Positions 1 to 8,087 of a stretch of DNA of 20,113 bases are shown piece after piece. The notes below the pieces were generated by a model. That model saw only the letters and a list, made by a program, of their open reading frames with translations. It did no database searches and had not been told where the DNA came from. The stretch lies in the NCBI GenBank assembly GCA_051000395.1, contig JBPCOI010000077.1, forward strand, positions 1-20,113. The letters run 5' to 3'. Position 1 is the first letter of the stretch. Each line of letters opens with the position of its first letter. Made by a program: the position numbers and the translations under genes. Origin of the DNA: JBPCOI01 sp051000395 (GTDB lineage Bacteria; Actinomycetota; Actinomycetes; Mycobacteriales; Jatrophihabitantaceae).

Positions 1-341
<341 letters not shown>

Positions 342-551
342 TATGTATGACGTCCGTAGCCAATCCAGAGGGACCGGAAACGGGGTGTCGACACAGAAAG
401 TCACCGTCTTGGCGACGGCTTCAATCACTGGTCATCCGAGCTGGGTGTTGAATGTTACTTCTTGCTCGATGTACCAAAGGAATCTCTTCACGCACCTGGC
501 CAGGCCAGGCGCGTAGACGAGAGTTAATTCATGGCACTAACTTTCGGCACG

Positions 552-562
552 CTGTTGAGTTC
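552..562 (-). promoter_or_regulatory. NusA-binding (boxC-like) site in rrn leader
   Basis: The minus strand reads GAACTCAACAG inside CTTGAGAACTCAACAGCGTG. From memory, the M. tuberculosis rrn leader has GAACTCAATAG, the 11-mer used in the NusA-RNA structure; this copy differs at one base. It lies about 50 nt downstream of the inferred transcription start and about 210 nt before 16S, the expected place for an antitermination signal. Confidence 0.75.
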
Positions 563-621
563 TCAAGGAGCGGACGCACACCGTCGCGGCTCTTTCGAAC
601 CGCTCGGGGGCAACCTTAGGT

Positions 622-650
622 ACGCTACCCGGTCGGATGCGCTCGGTCAA
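622..650 (-). promoter_or_regulatory. rrn promoter, proximal
   Basis: On the minus strand, -35 TTGACC (645-650), a 17-nt spacer and -10 TAGCGT (622-627) match the actinobacterial TTGACn/TAnnnT housekeeping consensus. Immediately downstream, GGTTGCCCC at 607-615 resembles the conserved leader segment just after the -10 of the mycobacterial rrn promoter. Transcription would start near 615, giving a leader of roughly 275 nt before 16S. Confidence 0.8.
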
Positions 651-797
651 ACCTGACCGGCTCCGCCCAGCTTCCCACTTGGTCGCCGCACACGGGCTTT
701 CCGTGGCGCGTCGCGCTTGGGGGGTTCGACCCGGTTCCACCGAGGCTGCCAGAGGTGCTCAGCATCCCTGCGATGGTCCGTGCGCCGAACAACGGCA

Positions 798-827
798 AGG
801 CTAGTCAGGGCGCGAGCGGGGAGTCAA
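798..827 (-). promoter_or_regulatory. rrn promoter, distal (candidate)
   Basis: On the minus strand, -35 TTGACT (822-827), an 18-nt spacer and -10 TAGCCT (798-803) lie 176 bp upstream of the proximal promoter and 53 bp past the tyrS stop. Actinobacterial rrn operons commonly have several promoters, so a second one is expected. The call rests only on the two hexamers and spacing. Confidence 0.55.
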
Positions 828-840
828 ATCCGCCGGATCG

Positions 841-856
841 GGCGGCAGGCGCCGCC
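841..856 (-). terminator. Candidate hairpin terminator after tyrS
   Basis: GGCGGC, a four-base loop and GCCGCC form a perfect 6-bp stem 24 nt past the tyrS stop. No U-run follows it, which is common in high-GC actinobacteria but leaves termination unproven. It lies just upstream of the distal rrn promoter, where a terminator would insulate rrn from the arg-mpg-tyrS convoy. Confidence 0.35.
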
Positions 857-879
857 AATTTCGGCGCATCGGAGCGGGC

Positions 880-2121
880 TCAGGCCGGGTCGAGAAGGCG
901 GACGGCTCGGCGCTTGCCGCAGGACAACACTCGTCCGACGAGCTCGGTGCGCGCCAGCTCATAGCCGCGTTTGGCGACAACCTCGCCGTCGATGCGTACC
1001 GCACCCGCGTCGATGTCCCGGCGCGCTGCACTGTTGCTCGCCGCCAGGGCGGTCGCGACGAGCACGGCGGGCAGGTGGACCGGGTCGCCGGGTGTCAGCC
1101 GGTGTTCGGCCACCTCCGTCGGCAGCTCGTGGCGCTTGAAGATCGCGTCGAAGCGCTGCTCGGCCTGCACGGCAGCGTCCGATCCGTGGTAGAGCGCCAC
1201 CACCTCGCGCGCCATCCGTCGTTTGGCGCCGTTGGCGGCGGTGCCGCCGGCGTGGACCTCGGCATCGAGCAACGCGAGATCGCGCGGGTGCAGCGACGTG
1301 CACAGCCGGGCGTAGGACCCGATGAGCGCGTCCGGAATGCTCATCAGCTTTCCGAACTGCTCGGCAGCGGGCTCGTCGATGGCGATGTAGTTGCCCAGGG
1401 ACTTGCCCATCTTCTCGACACCGTCGGTTCCGACGAGCAGCGGCAGCGTCAGCACGGTCTGCGGTGCCTGCCCGCGGGAGCGTTGCAGCTCCCGTCCGAG
1501 CAGGTTGTTGAACGTCTGGTCCGTGCCGCCGAGTTCGATGTCCGCGCGGATTTCGACCGAGTCGATGCCCTGCAGGAGGGGGTAGACGAATTCGGAGAGC
1601 GTGATCGGCGCTCTCGCGGCGAACCGGCGGGCGAAGTCGTCCCGCTCGAGCAGCTGCGCGACGGTGACTTGCCGCGTGTAGCCGAGGATCTCGGCCACCG
1701 ACATGGGGCCAAGCCAGTCGGCGTTGTCGACGACCTCGGTCCGACCGGGGTCCAGCACGCGCATCAGCTGCTCGAAGTAGCCCCGCGCGTGTGAGATGAC
1801 CTGATCGGCGCTCTGCGCCGCCCGGGTCGCCGTGCGCCCGGACGGGTCGCCGACCTGGCCGGTGAAACCGCCGACGACCAGCACCGCGGTGTGACCGAAG
1901 TCCTGGAACTGACGCAACTTGCGCAGCACCACGGCGTGTCCCAGCGTCAGCTGAGCGCCGGACGGGTCGATGCCGAGCTTCACGCGCAACGGCCGCTGTT
2001 CCCGATCGGCGGCACCCAGACGCTCGGCCAGCCCGTCGGGCGGCAGGATCTGCGCTGCTCCGGATGCCAAGACATCGTAGGTGTCGCGCAGGTGCGGCGG
2101 CAGCTCGAGTTCGTCACTCAC
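880..2121 (-). CDS. tyrS: Tyrosyl-tRNA synthetase, TyrZ type
   Basis: A class I aminoacyl-tRNA synthetase that charges tRNA-Tyr in the cytoplasm (413 aa, usual length). Visible motifs are the HIGH-box variant TLGH at residues 59-62, YPLLQGIDS near 180-188, the GGTDQTFN substrate segment near 198-205 and the KMSKS-box variant KMGKS at 237-241. A C-terminal S4-like RNA-binding domain spans about 345-410. The GIDPSGAQLTLGHAV and KMGKSLGNYIAI segments place it in the TyrZ branch rather than the TyrS branch with its KFGKS box. The GTG start lies inside GTGAGTGA, overlapping the mpg stop by 8 nt, so translational coupling is likely. There is no strong Shine-Dalgarno sequence. It is the last gene of the arg-mpg-tyrS convoy before rrn. 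Confidence 0.95.
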   Translation of the reverse strand: MSDELELPPHLRDTYDVLASGAAQILPPDGLAERLGAADREQRPLRVKLGIDPSGAQLTLGHAVVLRKLRQFQDFGHTAVLVVGGFTGQVGDPSGRTATRAAQSADQVISHARGYFEQLMRVLDPGRTEVVDNADWLGPMSVAEILGYTRQVTVAQLLERDDFARRFAARAPITLSEFVYPLLQGIDSVEIRADIELGGTDQTFNNLLGRELQRSRGQAPQTVLTLPLLVGTDGVEKMGKSLGNYIAIDEPAAEQFGKLMSIPDALIGSYARLCTSLHPRDLALLDAEVHAGGTAANGAKRRMAREVVALYHGSDAAVQAEQRFDAIFKRHELPTEVAEHRLTPGDPVHLPAVLVATALAASNSAARRDIDAGAVRIDGEVVAKRGYELARTELVGRVLSCGKRRAVRLLDPA

Positions 2122-2752
2122 GGCGCTCAGTCTGCCGGGACGTCACCAGCCGCCGTCGCCCGCCCGGCTGGTAGGCGGAGACCGTCGGCTCGTCGGGCAA
2201 CCAGAACCGCCAGGGCCGCTCGGCCGCTGCGGTGATCCCCACCCGCGGCCCGCTGGCCACCCCCGGCCGGCGCCGCGAGGGCATCGTCTCCAGGCGTACC
2301 GCGGAATCCGGATCGCACAGGTCGGCGCCGTTCTGCGCGGCGCCGAGTCCCAGGCAGCTCGCCAGACGGGCAGGTCCGCGGGCCAGCTCGTGCGGGGATC
2401 GGGCCGCGGGTCTGCGGGCGAACGCCTCCCGCTCGCCGCGGACGACCTCGCCGGCGCGGAGCAATACCGCGGACGCGCGTCCGTCCACGTCACAGACCAG
2501 GTTCGCGCACCAATGCATGCCGTAGGTGAAGTAGCAGTACAGGTGCCCGGGCGGGCCGAACATGACGGCGGTGCGGCGCGTCAACCCGCGGTAGGCGTGC
2601 GAGGCCGGATCGTCGAGGCCCTCGTAGGCCTCGACCTCGGTCAGACGTACCACCACCTCCACGCCGCCAAGCGTCGAGATCACCACGGCGCCGAGCAGTC
2701 GGGGAGCGAGTGCCCGCGCCGGACGCGACAGCAGCGCACGCTCGATCGGCAC
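2114..2752 (-). CDS. mpg: 3-methyladenine DNA glycosylase, AAG/MPG family
   Basis: Base-excision repair enzyme that removes alkylated purines from DNA (212 aa, usual for bacterial members). TEVEAYEG at residues 38-45 matches the ETEAY segment of human AAG. E41 corresponds to the catalytic glutamate and Y43 to the tyrosine that stacks on the flipped base. DPASHAYRG (48-56) and YCYFTYGMHWCANLVC (72-87) are further family landmarks. The GTG start abuts the argH TAG stop with no spacer (TAGGTG), and the 3' end overlaps tyrS by 8 nt, so it lies in one tight transcription unit with both. Neighbouring mpg and tyrS genes are also found, from memory, in mycobacteria. It has no functional link to arginine synthesis. 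Confidence 0.93.
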   Translation of the reverse strand: MPIERALLSRPARALAPRLLGAVVISTLGGVEVVVRLTEVEAYEGLDDPASHAYRGLTRRTAVMFGPPGHLYCYFTYGMHWCANLVCDVDGRASAVLLRAGEVVRGEREAFARRPAARSPHELARGPARLASCLGLGAAQNGADLCDPDSAVRLETMPSRRRPGVASGPRVGITAAAERPWRFWLPDEPTVSAYQPGGRRRLVTSRQTERRE

Positions 2753-4174
2753 CTACTGCCCCGTCCGGTGATGCGCCCACGCGACCTGGGCGTGGACGAC
2801 GTCGACGAGCGCCGCCGACTGCTCGGCCACCCGCTCGGGGGCCGTCCCACCGGGCGAGTTCCGCGACCGGAGCGCGCCCTGCACCGTCAGCACCGCACGG
2901 ACCTCGGGGCTCAGCCTGACGTCGACCTCGGCCAGCTGCTCGTCGGACAGCTGGGGTAGGTCCAGGCCGCGCTGCTCGCAGTAGGCGACGAACGAGCCGC
3001 TGATGGCGTGCGCCTCCCGGAACGGGACGCCCCGGCGCACCAGCCACTCCGCGACATCGGTGGCGAGCGCGAAACCGGACGGCGCCGCCGCGTCGAGGCG
3101 CTGCTCGTCGACACTCAGAGTGGCTACGAGCCCGGTCACCGCCGGCAGGAGCAGCAACAACTGCTCGACGGTGTCGAAGACCGGTTCCTTGTCCTCCTGC
3201 AGGTCACGGTCGTAGGCCAGCGGTAGGGCCTTGAGCGTGGCGAGCAGGCCGGTCAGGTTGCCGATGAACCGTCCCGACTTCCCCCGCGCTAGTTCGGCGA
3301 TGTCCGGATTCTTCTTCTGCGGCATGATCGAGGATCCGGTCGACCAGGCATCGTCGAGACGAACCCAGCCGAACTCGGGCGTCGCCCAGAGGATGATCTC
3401 CTCGCCGATGCGCGACAGGTGCACGCCGAGCAGGGCGGCGGCGAACAGGAACTCGGCGACGAAGTCGCGGTCGGACACCGCGTCGATGGAGTTCGCCGCC
3501 GGGCGCTCGAAGCCGAGTTCGGCCGCGACCGCAGCGGGGTCCAGCGGCAGCGACGACCCGGCCAGCGCACCGGAGCCGAGCGGACAGACCGCGGCCCGCT
3601 TGTCCCAGTCCTGCAACCGCTCGACGTCGCGGGCGAGCGCGTGCGCGTGTGCCAGCAGGTGGTGGGCGAACAGCACGGGCTGGGCGTGCTGCAGGTGCGT
3701 CATGCCGGGCATCGCGACACCGCGGTGCCGCTCGGCCAGCGCGATGAGCGCTGTTTCGAGATCGGCGATCGCCAGGACGACGGCGCGAGCCTGTTCGCGC
3801 AGATACAGGCGCAGGTCGGTCGCGACCTGGTCGTTGCGGCTTCGGCCGGCGCGCAGCTTGCCGCCCAGGGCGCCCAGCCGCTCCAGCAGGCCTCGTTCCA
3901 GCGCCGTGTGCACGTCCTCGTCCTCGACGCTCGGCCGGAACGCGCCGGTGCCGACCGCCTCGGCGAGATCGTCGATCGCGTGCAGCATCCGCGCCGCCTC
4001 GTCGTCGCTCAGCAATCCGGCCCGATGCAGCACGCGGGCGTGCGCCCTGGACGCGCGCAGGTCGTGAGGTGCCAGGCGCCAGTCGAAGTGCACGGACAGC
4101 GAGAGCTTGACGAGGGCGTCTGACGGGCCGGCGGCAAAGCGTCCCCCCCAGAGCCGACTGGGCTCCTCGCTCAT
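2753..4174 (-). CDS. argH: Argininosuccinate lyase
   Basis: Last step of arginine synthesis: argininosuccinate is split to arginine and fumarate. The protein has 473 aa, the usual length. It belongs to the fumarase/aspartase superfamily. MTHLQHAQPV (158-167) carries the catalytic histidine H160, and the signature GSSIMPQKKNPD (280-291) carries the catalytic serine loop. AGRSRNDQVATDLRLY lies near 109-124. The ATG at 4174 is chosen because the N-terminus MSEEPSRLWGGRF is typical and GGAGG lies 6 nt upstream; the frame is open further upstream but has no family similarity. Unlike most neighbours in the operon it does not overlap the preceding gene. The 88-bp gap from argG holds a 15-bp inverted repeat whose last two bases are part of the GGAGG ribosome binding site. 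Confidence 0.97.
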   Translation of the reverse strand: MSEEPSRLWGGRFAAGPSDALVKLSLSVHFDWRLAPHDLRASRAHARVLHRAGLLSDDEAARMLHAIDDLAEAVGTGAFRPSVEDEDVHTALERGLLERLGALGGKLRAGRSRNDQVATDLRLYLREQARAVVLAIADLETALIALAERHRGVAMPGMTHLQHAQPVLFAHHLLAHAHALARDVERLQDWDKRAAVCPLGSGALAGSSLPLDPAAVAAELGFERPAANSIDAVSDRDFVAEFLFAAALLGVHLSRIGEEIILWATPEFGWVRLDDAWSTGSSIMPQKKNPDIAELARGKSGRFIGNLTGLLATLKALPLAYDRDLQEDKEPVFDTVEQLLLLLPAVTGLVATLSVDEQRLDAAAPSGFALATDVAEWLVRRGVPFREAHAISGSFVAYCEQRGLDLPQLSDEQLAEVDVRLSPEVRAVLTVQGALRSRNSPGGTAPERVAEQSAALVDVVHAQVAWAHHRTGQ

Positions 4175-4183
4175 CCCCTGCCT

Positions 4184-4248
4184 CCGACTTTGACCCCGTA
4201 AGCGACGCTGGTGCGGCCGAATCGCGACAGTTGCGGGGTCAAAGTCGG
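4184..4248 (-). repeat. 15-bp perfect inverted repeat between argG and argH
   Basis: The arms at 4184-4198 and 4234-4248 are exact reverse complements (CGGGGTCAAAGTCGG and its complement) separated by 35 nt. After one mismatch, two more pairs form inside the loop. In the transcript the structure lies between the argG stop and the argH start. The distal arm ends in the first two G of the argH GGAGG (4181-4185), so the folded form would partly occlude it. There is no U-run, so a classical terminator is not favoured. It could be a translational or RNA-processing element, or a copy of a dispersed palindromic repeat. Confidence 0.85.
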
Positions 4249-4262
4249 GGCGTGGGCCGGGG

Positions 4263-5450
4263 TCATCGCTGATCCCGGCGCGCCGCGATCCGGCTGGGCA
4301 GTCCCCACAGCTGCACGAAGCCCTTCGCGAGTGACTGGTCGAACGTGTCGCCGGTGTCGTAGGTCGCCAGCTCGAAGTCGTACAGGGAACCCTCGCCACG
4401 ACGTCCGGTCGGCACCGCGCTGCCGCCGGCGAGGCGCATCCGGACGTCGCCGGTGACGTGCTGCTGCGAGGAGGCCACGAACTCGTCCAGAGCACGCTTG
4501 AGCGGGCTGAACCACAGCCCGTCGTAGACCAACTCGCTCCAGCGCTGCTCGACGGAGAACTTGAACCGGCGCAGGTCGCGCTCCACGGTGAGGTCCTCGA
4601 GTTCCTGGTGGGCGCGGATCAGCGCGATCGCGCCCGGCGCCTCGTAGACCTCCCGGCTCTTGATGCCGACGAGGCGGTCCTCGACCATGTCCAGCCGTCC
4701 CACGCCCTGCGCACCGGCGCGCCGGTTGAGCTCCAGGATCGCCTCCAGCACCGAGAGGGCTCGCCCGTCCAGCGCGCGCGGCACGCCGTCCTCGAAGGAG
4801 ATCACGACTTCGTCCGAGGTCGTGCCCGGTGGCCGGGTGTAGGAGTAGAGGTCCTCGATCGGTGCGTTCCACGGATCTTCGAGGAAGCCGGTCTCGACGG
4901 CGCGTCCCCACAGGTTCTGGTCGATGGAATACGGCGAGCGCGTGGACTGGTCGATCGGCAGGCCCTTGTCCTCGGCGAAGGCGATCGCCTTGTCGCGCGT
5001 CATGCCGGAGTCGCGGACCGGTGCGATCACGTTCAGGTCGGGCGCGAGCGCGCCGATCCCCACCTCGAAGCGGACCTGGTCGTTGCCCTTGCCCGTGCAG
5101 CCATGGGCCACGGTTGCGGCGCCGTGTAGCTTGGCAGCCTCGACGAGGTGCTTGACGATGATCGGGCGCGACAGCGCCGAGACGAGGGGATAGCGCTCCA
5201 GGTAGAGGGCATTCGTGCGCAGCGCCGGCAGGCAGAAGTCCTCGGCGAACTCCTGCTTGAGATCGAGCACGACCGATTCGACGGCGCCGCAGTCCAACGC
5301 CCGCTGCCGCACGACGTCCAAGTCCTCGCCGCCCTGCCCGACGTCGACGGCGACCGCGACGATCTCCGCGCCGGTCTGCTCGGCGATCCACCCGATGGCG
5401 ACCGACGTGTCGAGGCCACCGCTGTAGGCGAGAACTACCCGTTCGCTCAT
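4263..5450 (-). CDS. argG: Argininosuccinate synthase
   Basis: Condenses citrulline and aspartate with ATP to argininosuccinate, in the cytoplasm (395 aa, typical of the short bacterial type). The ATP pyrophosphatase P-loop YSGGLDTS is at residues 9-16. HGCTGKGNDQVRFE (116-129) is the conserved nucleotide/substrate-binding segment, and SPYSIDQNLWGRAVE is another family block. The ATG start lies in ATGA, overlapping the argR stop by 4 nt, with GGAGA about 11 nt upstream. The repressor gene is therefore translated directly before it. The downstream gap to argH is the largest in the arg cluster. Confidence 0.97.
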   Translation of the reverse strand: MSERVVLAYSGGLDTSVAIGWIAEQTGAEIVAVAVDVGQGGEDLDVVRQRALDCGAVESVVLDLKQEFAEDFCLPALRTNALYLERYPLVSALSRPIIVKHLVEAAKLHGAATVAHGCTGKGNDQVRFEVGIGALAPDLNVIAPVRDSGMTRDKAIAFAEDKGLPIDQSTRSPYSIDQNLWGRAVETGFLEDPWNAPIEDLYSYTRPPGTTSDEVVISFEDGVPRALDGRALSVLEAILELNRRAGAQGVGRLDMVEDRLVGIKSREVYEAPGAIALIRAHQELEDLTVERDLRRFKFSVEQRWSELVYDGLWFSPLKRALDEFVASSQQHVTGDVRMRLAGGSAVPTGRRGEGSLYDFELATYDTGDTFDQSLAKGFVQLWGLPSRIAARRDQR

Positions 5451-5986
5451 GGTTCGTGTCTCCGATCGGACAGGTTGACGAGGTGCTCGGCGAGCTGCTG
5501 CCCGCCCTCCGGATCGCGCGCTACGACCAGGATGGTGTCATCGCCGGCGACGGTGCCGAGGACGGCCGGCAGGCGGGCGCGGTCGAGGGCGCTGGCGAGG
5601 AAGTTGGACGCGCCGGGTGGTGTCCGCAGGACGACCAGATTGGCGCTGGCCTCGGCCGAGACGAGCAGCTCGGCGACGAGCCGGGCCAGGCGTTGCGGCA
5701 GATCGTCGTCGACGGCCCGCGCGGTGATCGGCGAGCCGTCCTCCGGCACGACGTAAGCGGCCAGCCCGCCGTCCGCGGTCCGCAGCTTGACGGCTCCGAG
5801 CTCGTCGAGATCTCGCGACAGCGTCGCCTGGGTGACGCGGAAGCCCGTTGCCGCCATCGCCGCGGCGAGCTCGGCCTGAGAGCGGACCGGGCGTTCGGCG
5901 AGGACGGCGACGATGCGGGCATGCCGTGCCGCCTTGCTGTTCAGCTCATGGACGGCCGCGGTAAGCCGTCGCTTCGCCGCGGCCAT
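5447..5986 (-). CDS. argR: Arginine repressor ArgR
   Basis: Arginine-responsive transcription factor of 179 aa. A winged helix-turn-helix occupies about residues 20-80, including SQAELAAAMAATGFRVTQAT and the recognition segment SRDLDELG (57-64). The C-terminal oligomerisation and arginine-binding domain contains GTVAGDDTI (144-152). Family members bind ARG boxes as hexamers with arginine as corepressor. The gene sits between argF and argG. Its ATG shares one base with the argF stop (TGATG), and its stop overlaps argG (ATGA). Being inside the operon it is expected to repress itself through the operator in front of argC (11199-11232). Confidence 0.95.
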   Translation of the reverse strand: MAAAKRRLTAAVHELNSKAARHARIVAVLAERPVRSQAELAAAMAATGFRVTQATLSRDLDELGAVKLRTADGGLAAYVVPEDGSPITARAVDDDLPQRLARLVAELLVSAEASANLVVLRTPPGASNFLASALDRARLPAVLGTVAGDDTILVVARDPEGGQQLAEHLVNLSDRRHEP

Positions 5987-6909
5987 CAGCTGTGCTCCAG
6001 CAGCCAGGTGAGCAGCGCCTTCTGCGCGTGCAGGCGGTTCTCCGCCTCGTCCCAGACCACGCTGTGCGGTCCGTCGATGACCTCGGCGGCGATCTCGACA
6101 CCGCGATAGGCGGGCAGGCAGTGCAGCACGATGGCGTCGTCGGCGGCCCGCGCCAGAGCGTCCGCGTCCAGGGCGTACGGCCGAAACGGCGCGTCGCGCT
6201 CGGCCTTCGCGCCCTCCTGCCCCATCGACACCCAGGTGTCGGTGGCCACCACGTCCGCGCCGTCGAGCCCGGCGCGCGGGTCGGTGCCCAACGCGACCGA
6301 TCCCCCGGTACCGGCGGCGATCCGCTGCGCCGCGAGCACGACCGCCGCGGCCGGCTGGTGGCTCTGCGGGCCCGCAACGCGCACGTGCATCCCCGCGGCG
6401 GCCCCGCCGAGCAGGTAGGAGTGCGCCATGTTGTTGGCGGCATCGCCGAGGTAGCAGAAGGCGAGGCCGGCGAGGCGCTTGGTGTGCTCGCGGACGGTCT
6501 GCAGGTCGGCGAGGACCTGGCAGGGGTGGAACTCGTCGGTGAGCGCGTTGACTACCGGCACGCTGCTGGCCGCGGCCAGCGTCTCGATGCGCTCCTGGCC
6601 GAAAGTGCGCCAGACGATCGCGGCGACCTGGCGGGAGAGCACCCGGGCGGTGTCGGCGATCGGCTCGCCGCGGCCGAGCTGGCTGGTGGCCGCATCGATG
6701 ACGAGGGGGTAGCCGCCGAGCTCGGCGATGCCGACGCTGAAGGAGACGCGGGTGCGGGTGGACGGCTTGTCGAAGATCACGGCAACCGCCTTGGGACCGA
6801 TCAGCGGCTGGTGCCGGTGCCGGTCGGCCTTCATCGAATCGGCCAGGTCGAGCACCTCGATCAGCTCGTCTGGGCTCAGGTCGTCGTCGCGCAGGAAGTG
6901 ACGGGTCAC
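5986..6909 (-). CDS. argF: Ornithine carbamoyltransferase
   Basis: Transfers the carbamoyl group to ornithine, giving citrulline. The protein has 307 aa, identical in length to the M. tuberculosis enzyme as I recall it. The carbamoyl-phosphate loop STRTR is at residues 50-54, HPCQ at 128-131, the ornithine-binding DTWVSMG at 224-230 and HCLP at 263-266. The N-terminus MTRHFLRDDDLSP supports the GTG start at 6909, which overlaps the argD stop as GTGA. The frame is open further upstream within argD but shows no family similarity there. HCLPAYRG replaces the more common HCLPAHRG; the essential cysteine is kept. Confidence 0.97.
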   Translation of the reverse strand: MTRHFLRDDDLSPDELIEVLDLADSMKADRHRHQPLIGPKAVAVIFDKPSTRTRVSFSVGIAELGGYPLVIDAATSQLGRGEPIADTARVLSRQVAAIVWRTFGQERIETLAAASSVPVVNALTDEFHPCQVLADLQTVREHTKRLAGLAFCYLGDAANNMAHSYLLGGAAAGMHVRVAGPQSHQPAAAVVLAAQRIAAGTGGSVALGTDPRAGLDGADVVATDTWVSMGQEGAKAERDAPFRPYALDADALARAADDAIVLHCLPAYRGVEIAAEVIDGPHSVVWDEAENRLHAQKALLTWLLEHS

Positions 6910-8087
6910 GCTGCCACCGCCGTGATCGCGCTCTCGAGTTTCGGCAGGGCCTCGTCTACGTCGGCCTCGGTGAGGATCAGCGGCGGCGAGATGCGGATGA
7001 CGTCGGGCTTGACGGCGTTGACCAGCAGGCCGTGGCGGCGTGCCGCAGCCTCGATTGCTACGGCGTGGTCTCCGGTCAGGGTCAGCGCACGCCACAGTCC
7101 GGCGCCGCGCGCTCCGGACACCAGCGGACTGTCGATCGCGTCCAGTCCGGTGGACAGGTGTTCGCCGACCCGCTTGACGTTGTCGAGCAACCCGTCGTCG
7201 GCGATCGTGGTGAGCACGGCGAGGGCGGCGGCGCACGACACCGGGTTCCCGCCGAACGTGCTGCCGTGCTCGCCCGGTGCGAACAGCTCGCCCGCGGCGC
7301 CGACACCGAGGCATGCGCCGATGGGCAACCCACCGCCCAGCCCCTTCGCTAGCGTGAGCACGTCAGGGCACACGCCCTCGGCGAGGCTGGCGAACCAGTG
7401 ACCGGTACGCCCGATCCCGCTCTGCACCTCGTCCACGACGAGCAGCGCGCCGGCTGCGTCGCACGCGGCGCGGGCCGCGGCCAGGTACCCGGACGGCGGT
7501 GAGAGGACGCCGCCCTCGCCCAGCGTCGGTTCGAGGAAGACGGCAGCCGTGCGCTCGGTGACCGCGGAGCGGAGAGCAGCCGCATCGCCGTAATCGACGA
7601 AGCTGACCGGCCCGGGCAGCGGTTCGAACGGGACGCGCTTCGCCGCGTTGCCGGTGATCGCGAGGGCGCCGAGCGTGCGGCCGTGGAAGCTGCCGGTCGC
7701 GGCGACGATCTCACTACGGCCGCCATGGGCGTGCCCGTGCTTGCGGGCGAGCTTCACGGCGCACTCGTTCGCCTCGGCGCCGCTGTTGGCGAAGAACACC
7801 CGCGCGGGACGCCCGAGCAGCGCGACGAGGCGTTCGGCCAGCCGGACGCCGGGCTCGTGGACGGCCAGGTTGGACGTGTGCGCCAGGCGGGCGACCTGCG
7901 CACTGACCGCGGCGACGATCGCCGGATGCGCGTGGCCGAGGGCGGACACCGCGATGCCGCCGACGAGGTCGAGGTACTCGATGCCCTCGTCGTCCCAGAC
8001 CCGGACGCCGGCACCGTGGTCGAGCGTGATCGCGGGCGTGCCGTAGGTCGGCATCATCACCGCTGCCCATGCTTCGACGAGCGTCAC
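6906..8087 (-). CDS. argD: Acetylornithine aminotransferase
   Basis: A PLP enzyme of the class III aminotransferase family (393 aa). It converts N-acetylglutamate semialdehyde to N-acetylornithine and may also act in the succinylated lysine branch, as relatives do. NSGAEANE (101-108), SFHGRTLG (133-140) and VVDEVQSGIGRTG (217-229) are visible. The PLP Schiff-base lysine is K248 in LTLAKGLGGG. The GTG at 8087 is chosen because AAGGAG lies 5 nt upstream, the clearest ribosome binding site in the cluster, and because it forms a GTGA overlap with the argB stop. EPTLGEGG stands where many relatives have EPIQGEGG. Confidence 0.97.
   Translation of the reverse strand: MTLVEAWAAVMMPTYGTPAITLDHGAGVRVWDDEGIEYLDLVGGIAVSALGHAHPAIVAAVSAQVARLAHTSNLAVHEPGVRLAERLVALLGRPARVFFANSGAEANECAVKLARKHGHAHGGRSEIVAATGSFHGRTLGALAITGNAAKRVPFEPLPGPVSFVDYGDAAALRSAVTERTAAVFLEPTLGEGGVLSPPSGYLAAARAACDAAGALLVVDEVQSGIGRTGHWFASLAEGVCPDVLTLAKGLGGGLPIGACLGVGAAGELFAPGEHGSTFGGNPVSCAAALAVLTTIADDGLLDNVKRVGEHLSTGLDAIDSPLVSGARGAGLWRALTLTGDHAVAIEAAARRHGLLVNAVKPDVIRISPPLILTEADVDEALPKLESAITAVAA

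Larger units (their letters stand above)
342..879 (-). other. Non-coding interval: rrn leader, rrn promoters and tyrS 3' flank
   Basis: No convincing protein gene lies here. The part nearest 16S (342 to about 615) is the transcribed rrn leader. It carries a NusA-site-like element and several short hairpins, such as CCTGGCCAGG at 495-504. Two promoter-like elements lie at 622-650 and 798-827, and a GC-rich hairpin lies at 841-856, just past the tyrS stop. Short open frames in this interval and inside the rRNA have no recognisable protein character. No tRNA gene was recognised. Confidence 0.8.

Noticed and set aside
4175..4495. N-terminal extension of argH to about 580 residues
   Set aside because: The extra ~107 residues are translated from the inverted-repeat region and the argG coding sequence in another frame. 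The internal ATG with GGAGG fits the family.
5992..7401. Long plus-strand open frame antisense to argF/argD, and similar ones at 9031-10209, 9566-11290, 13669-15333 and 15557-17110
   Set aside because: They lie opposite well-identified genes and show low-complexity Arg/Gly/Ala composition with no family motifs. High GC makes long shadow frames common.
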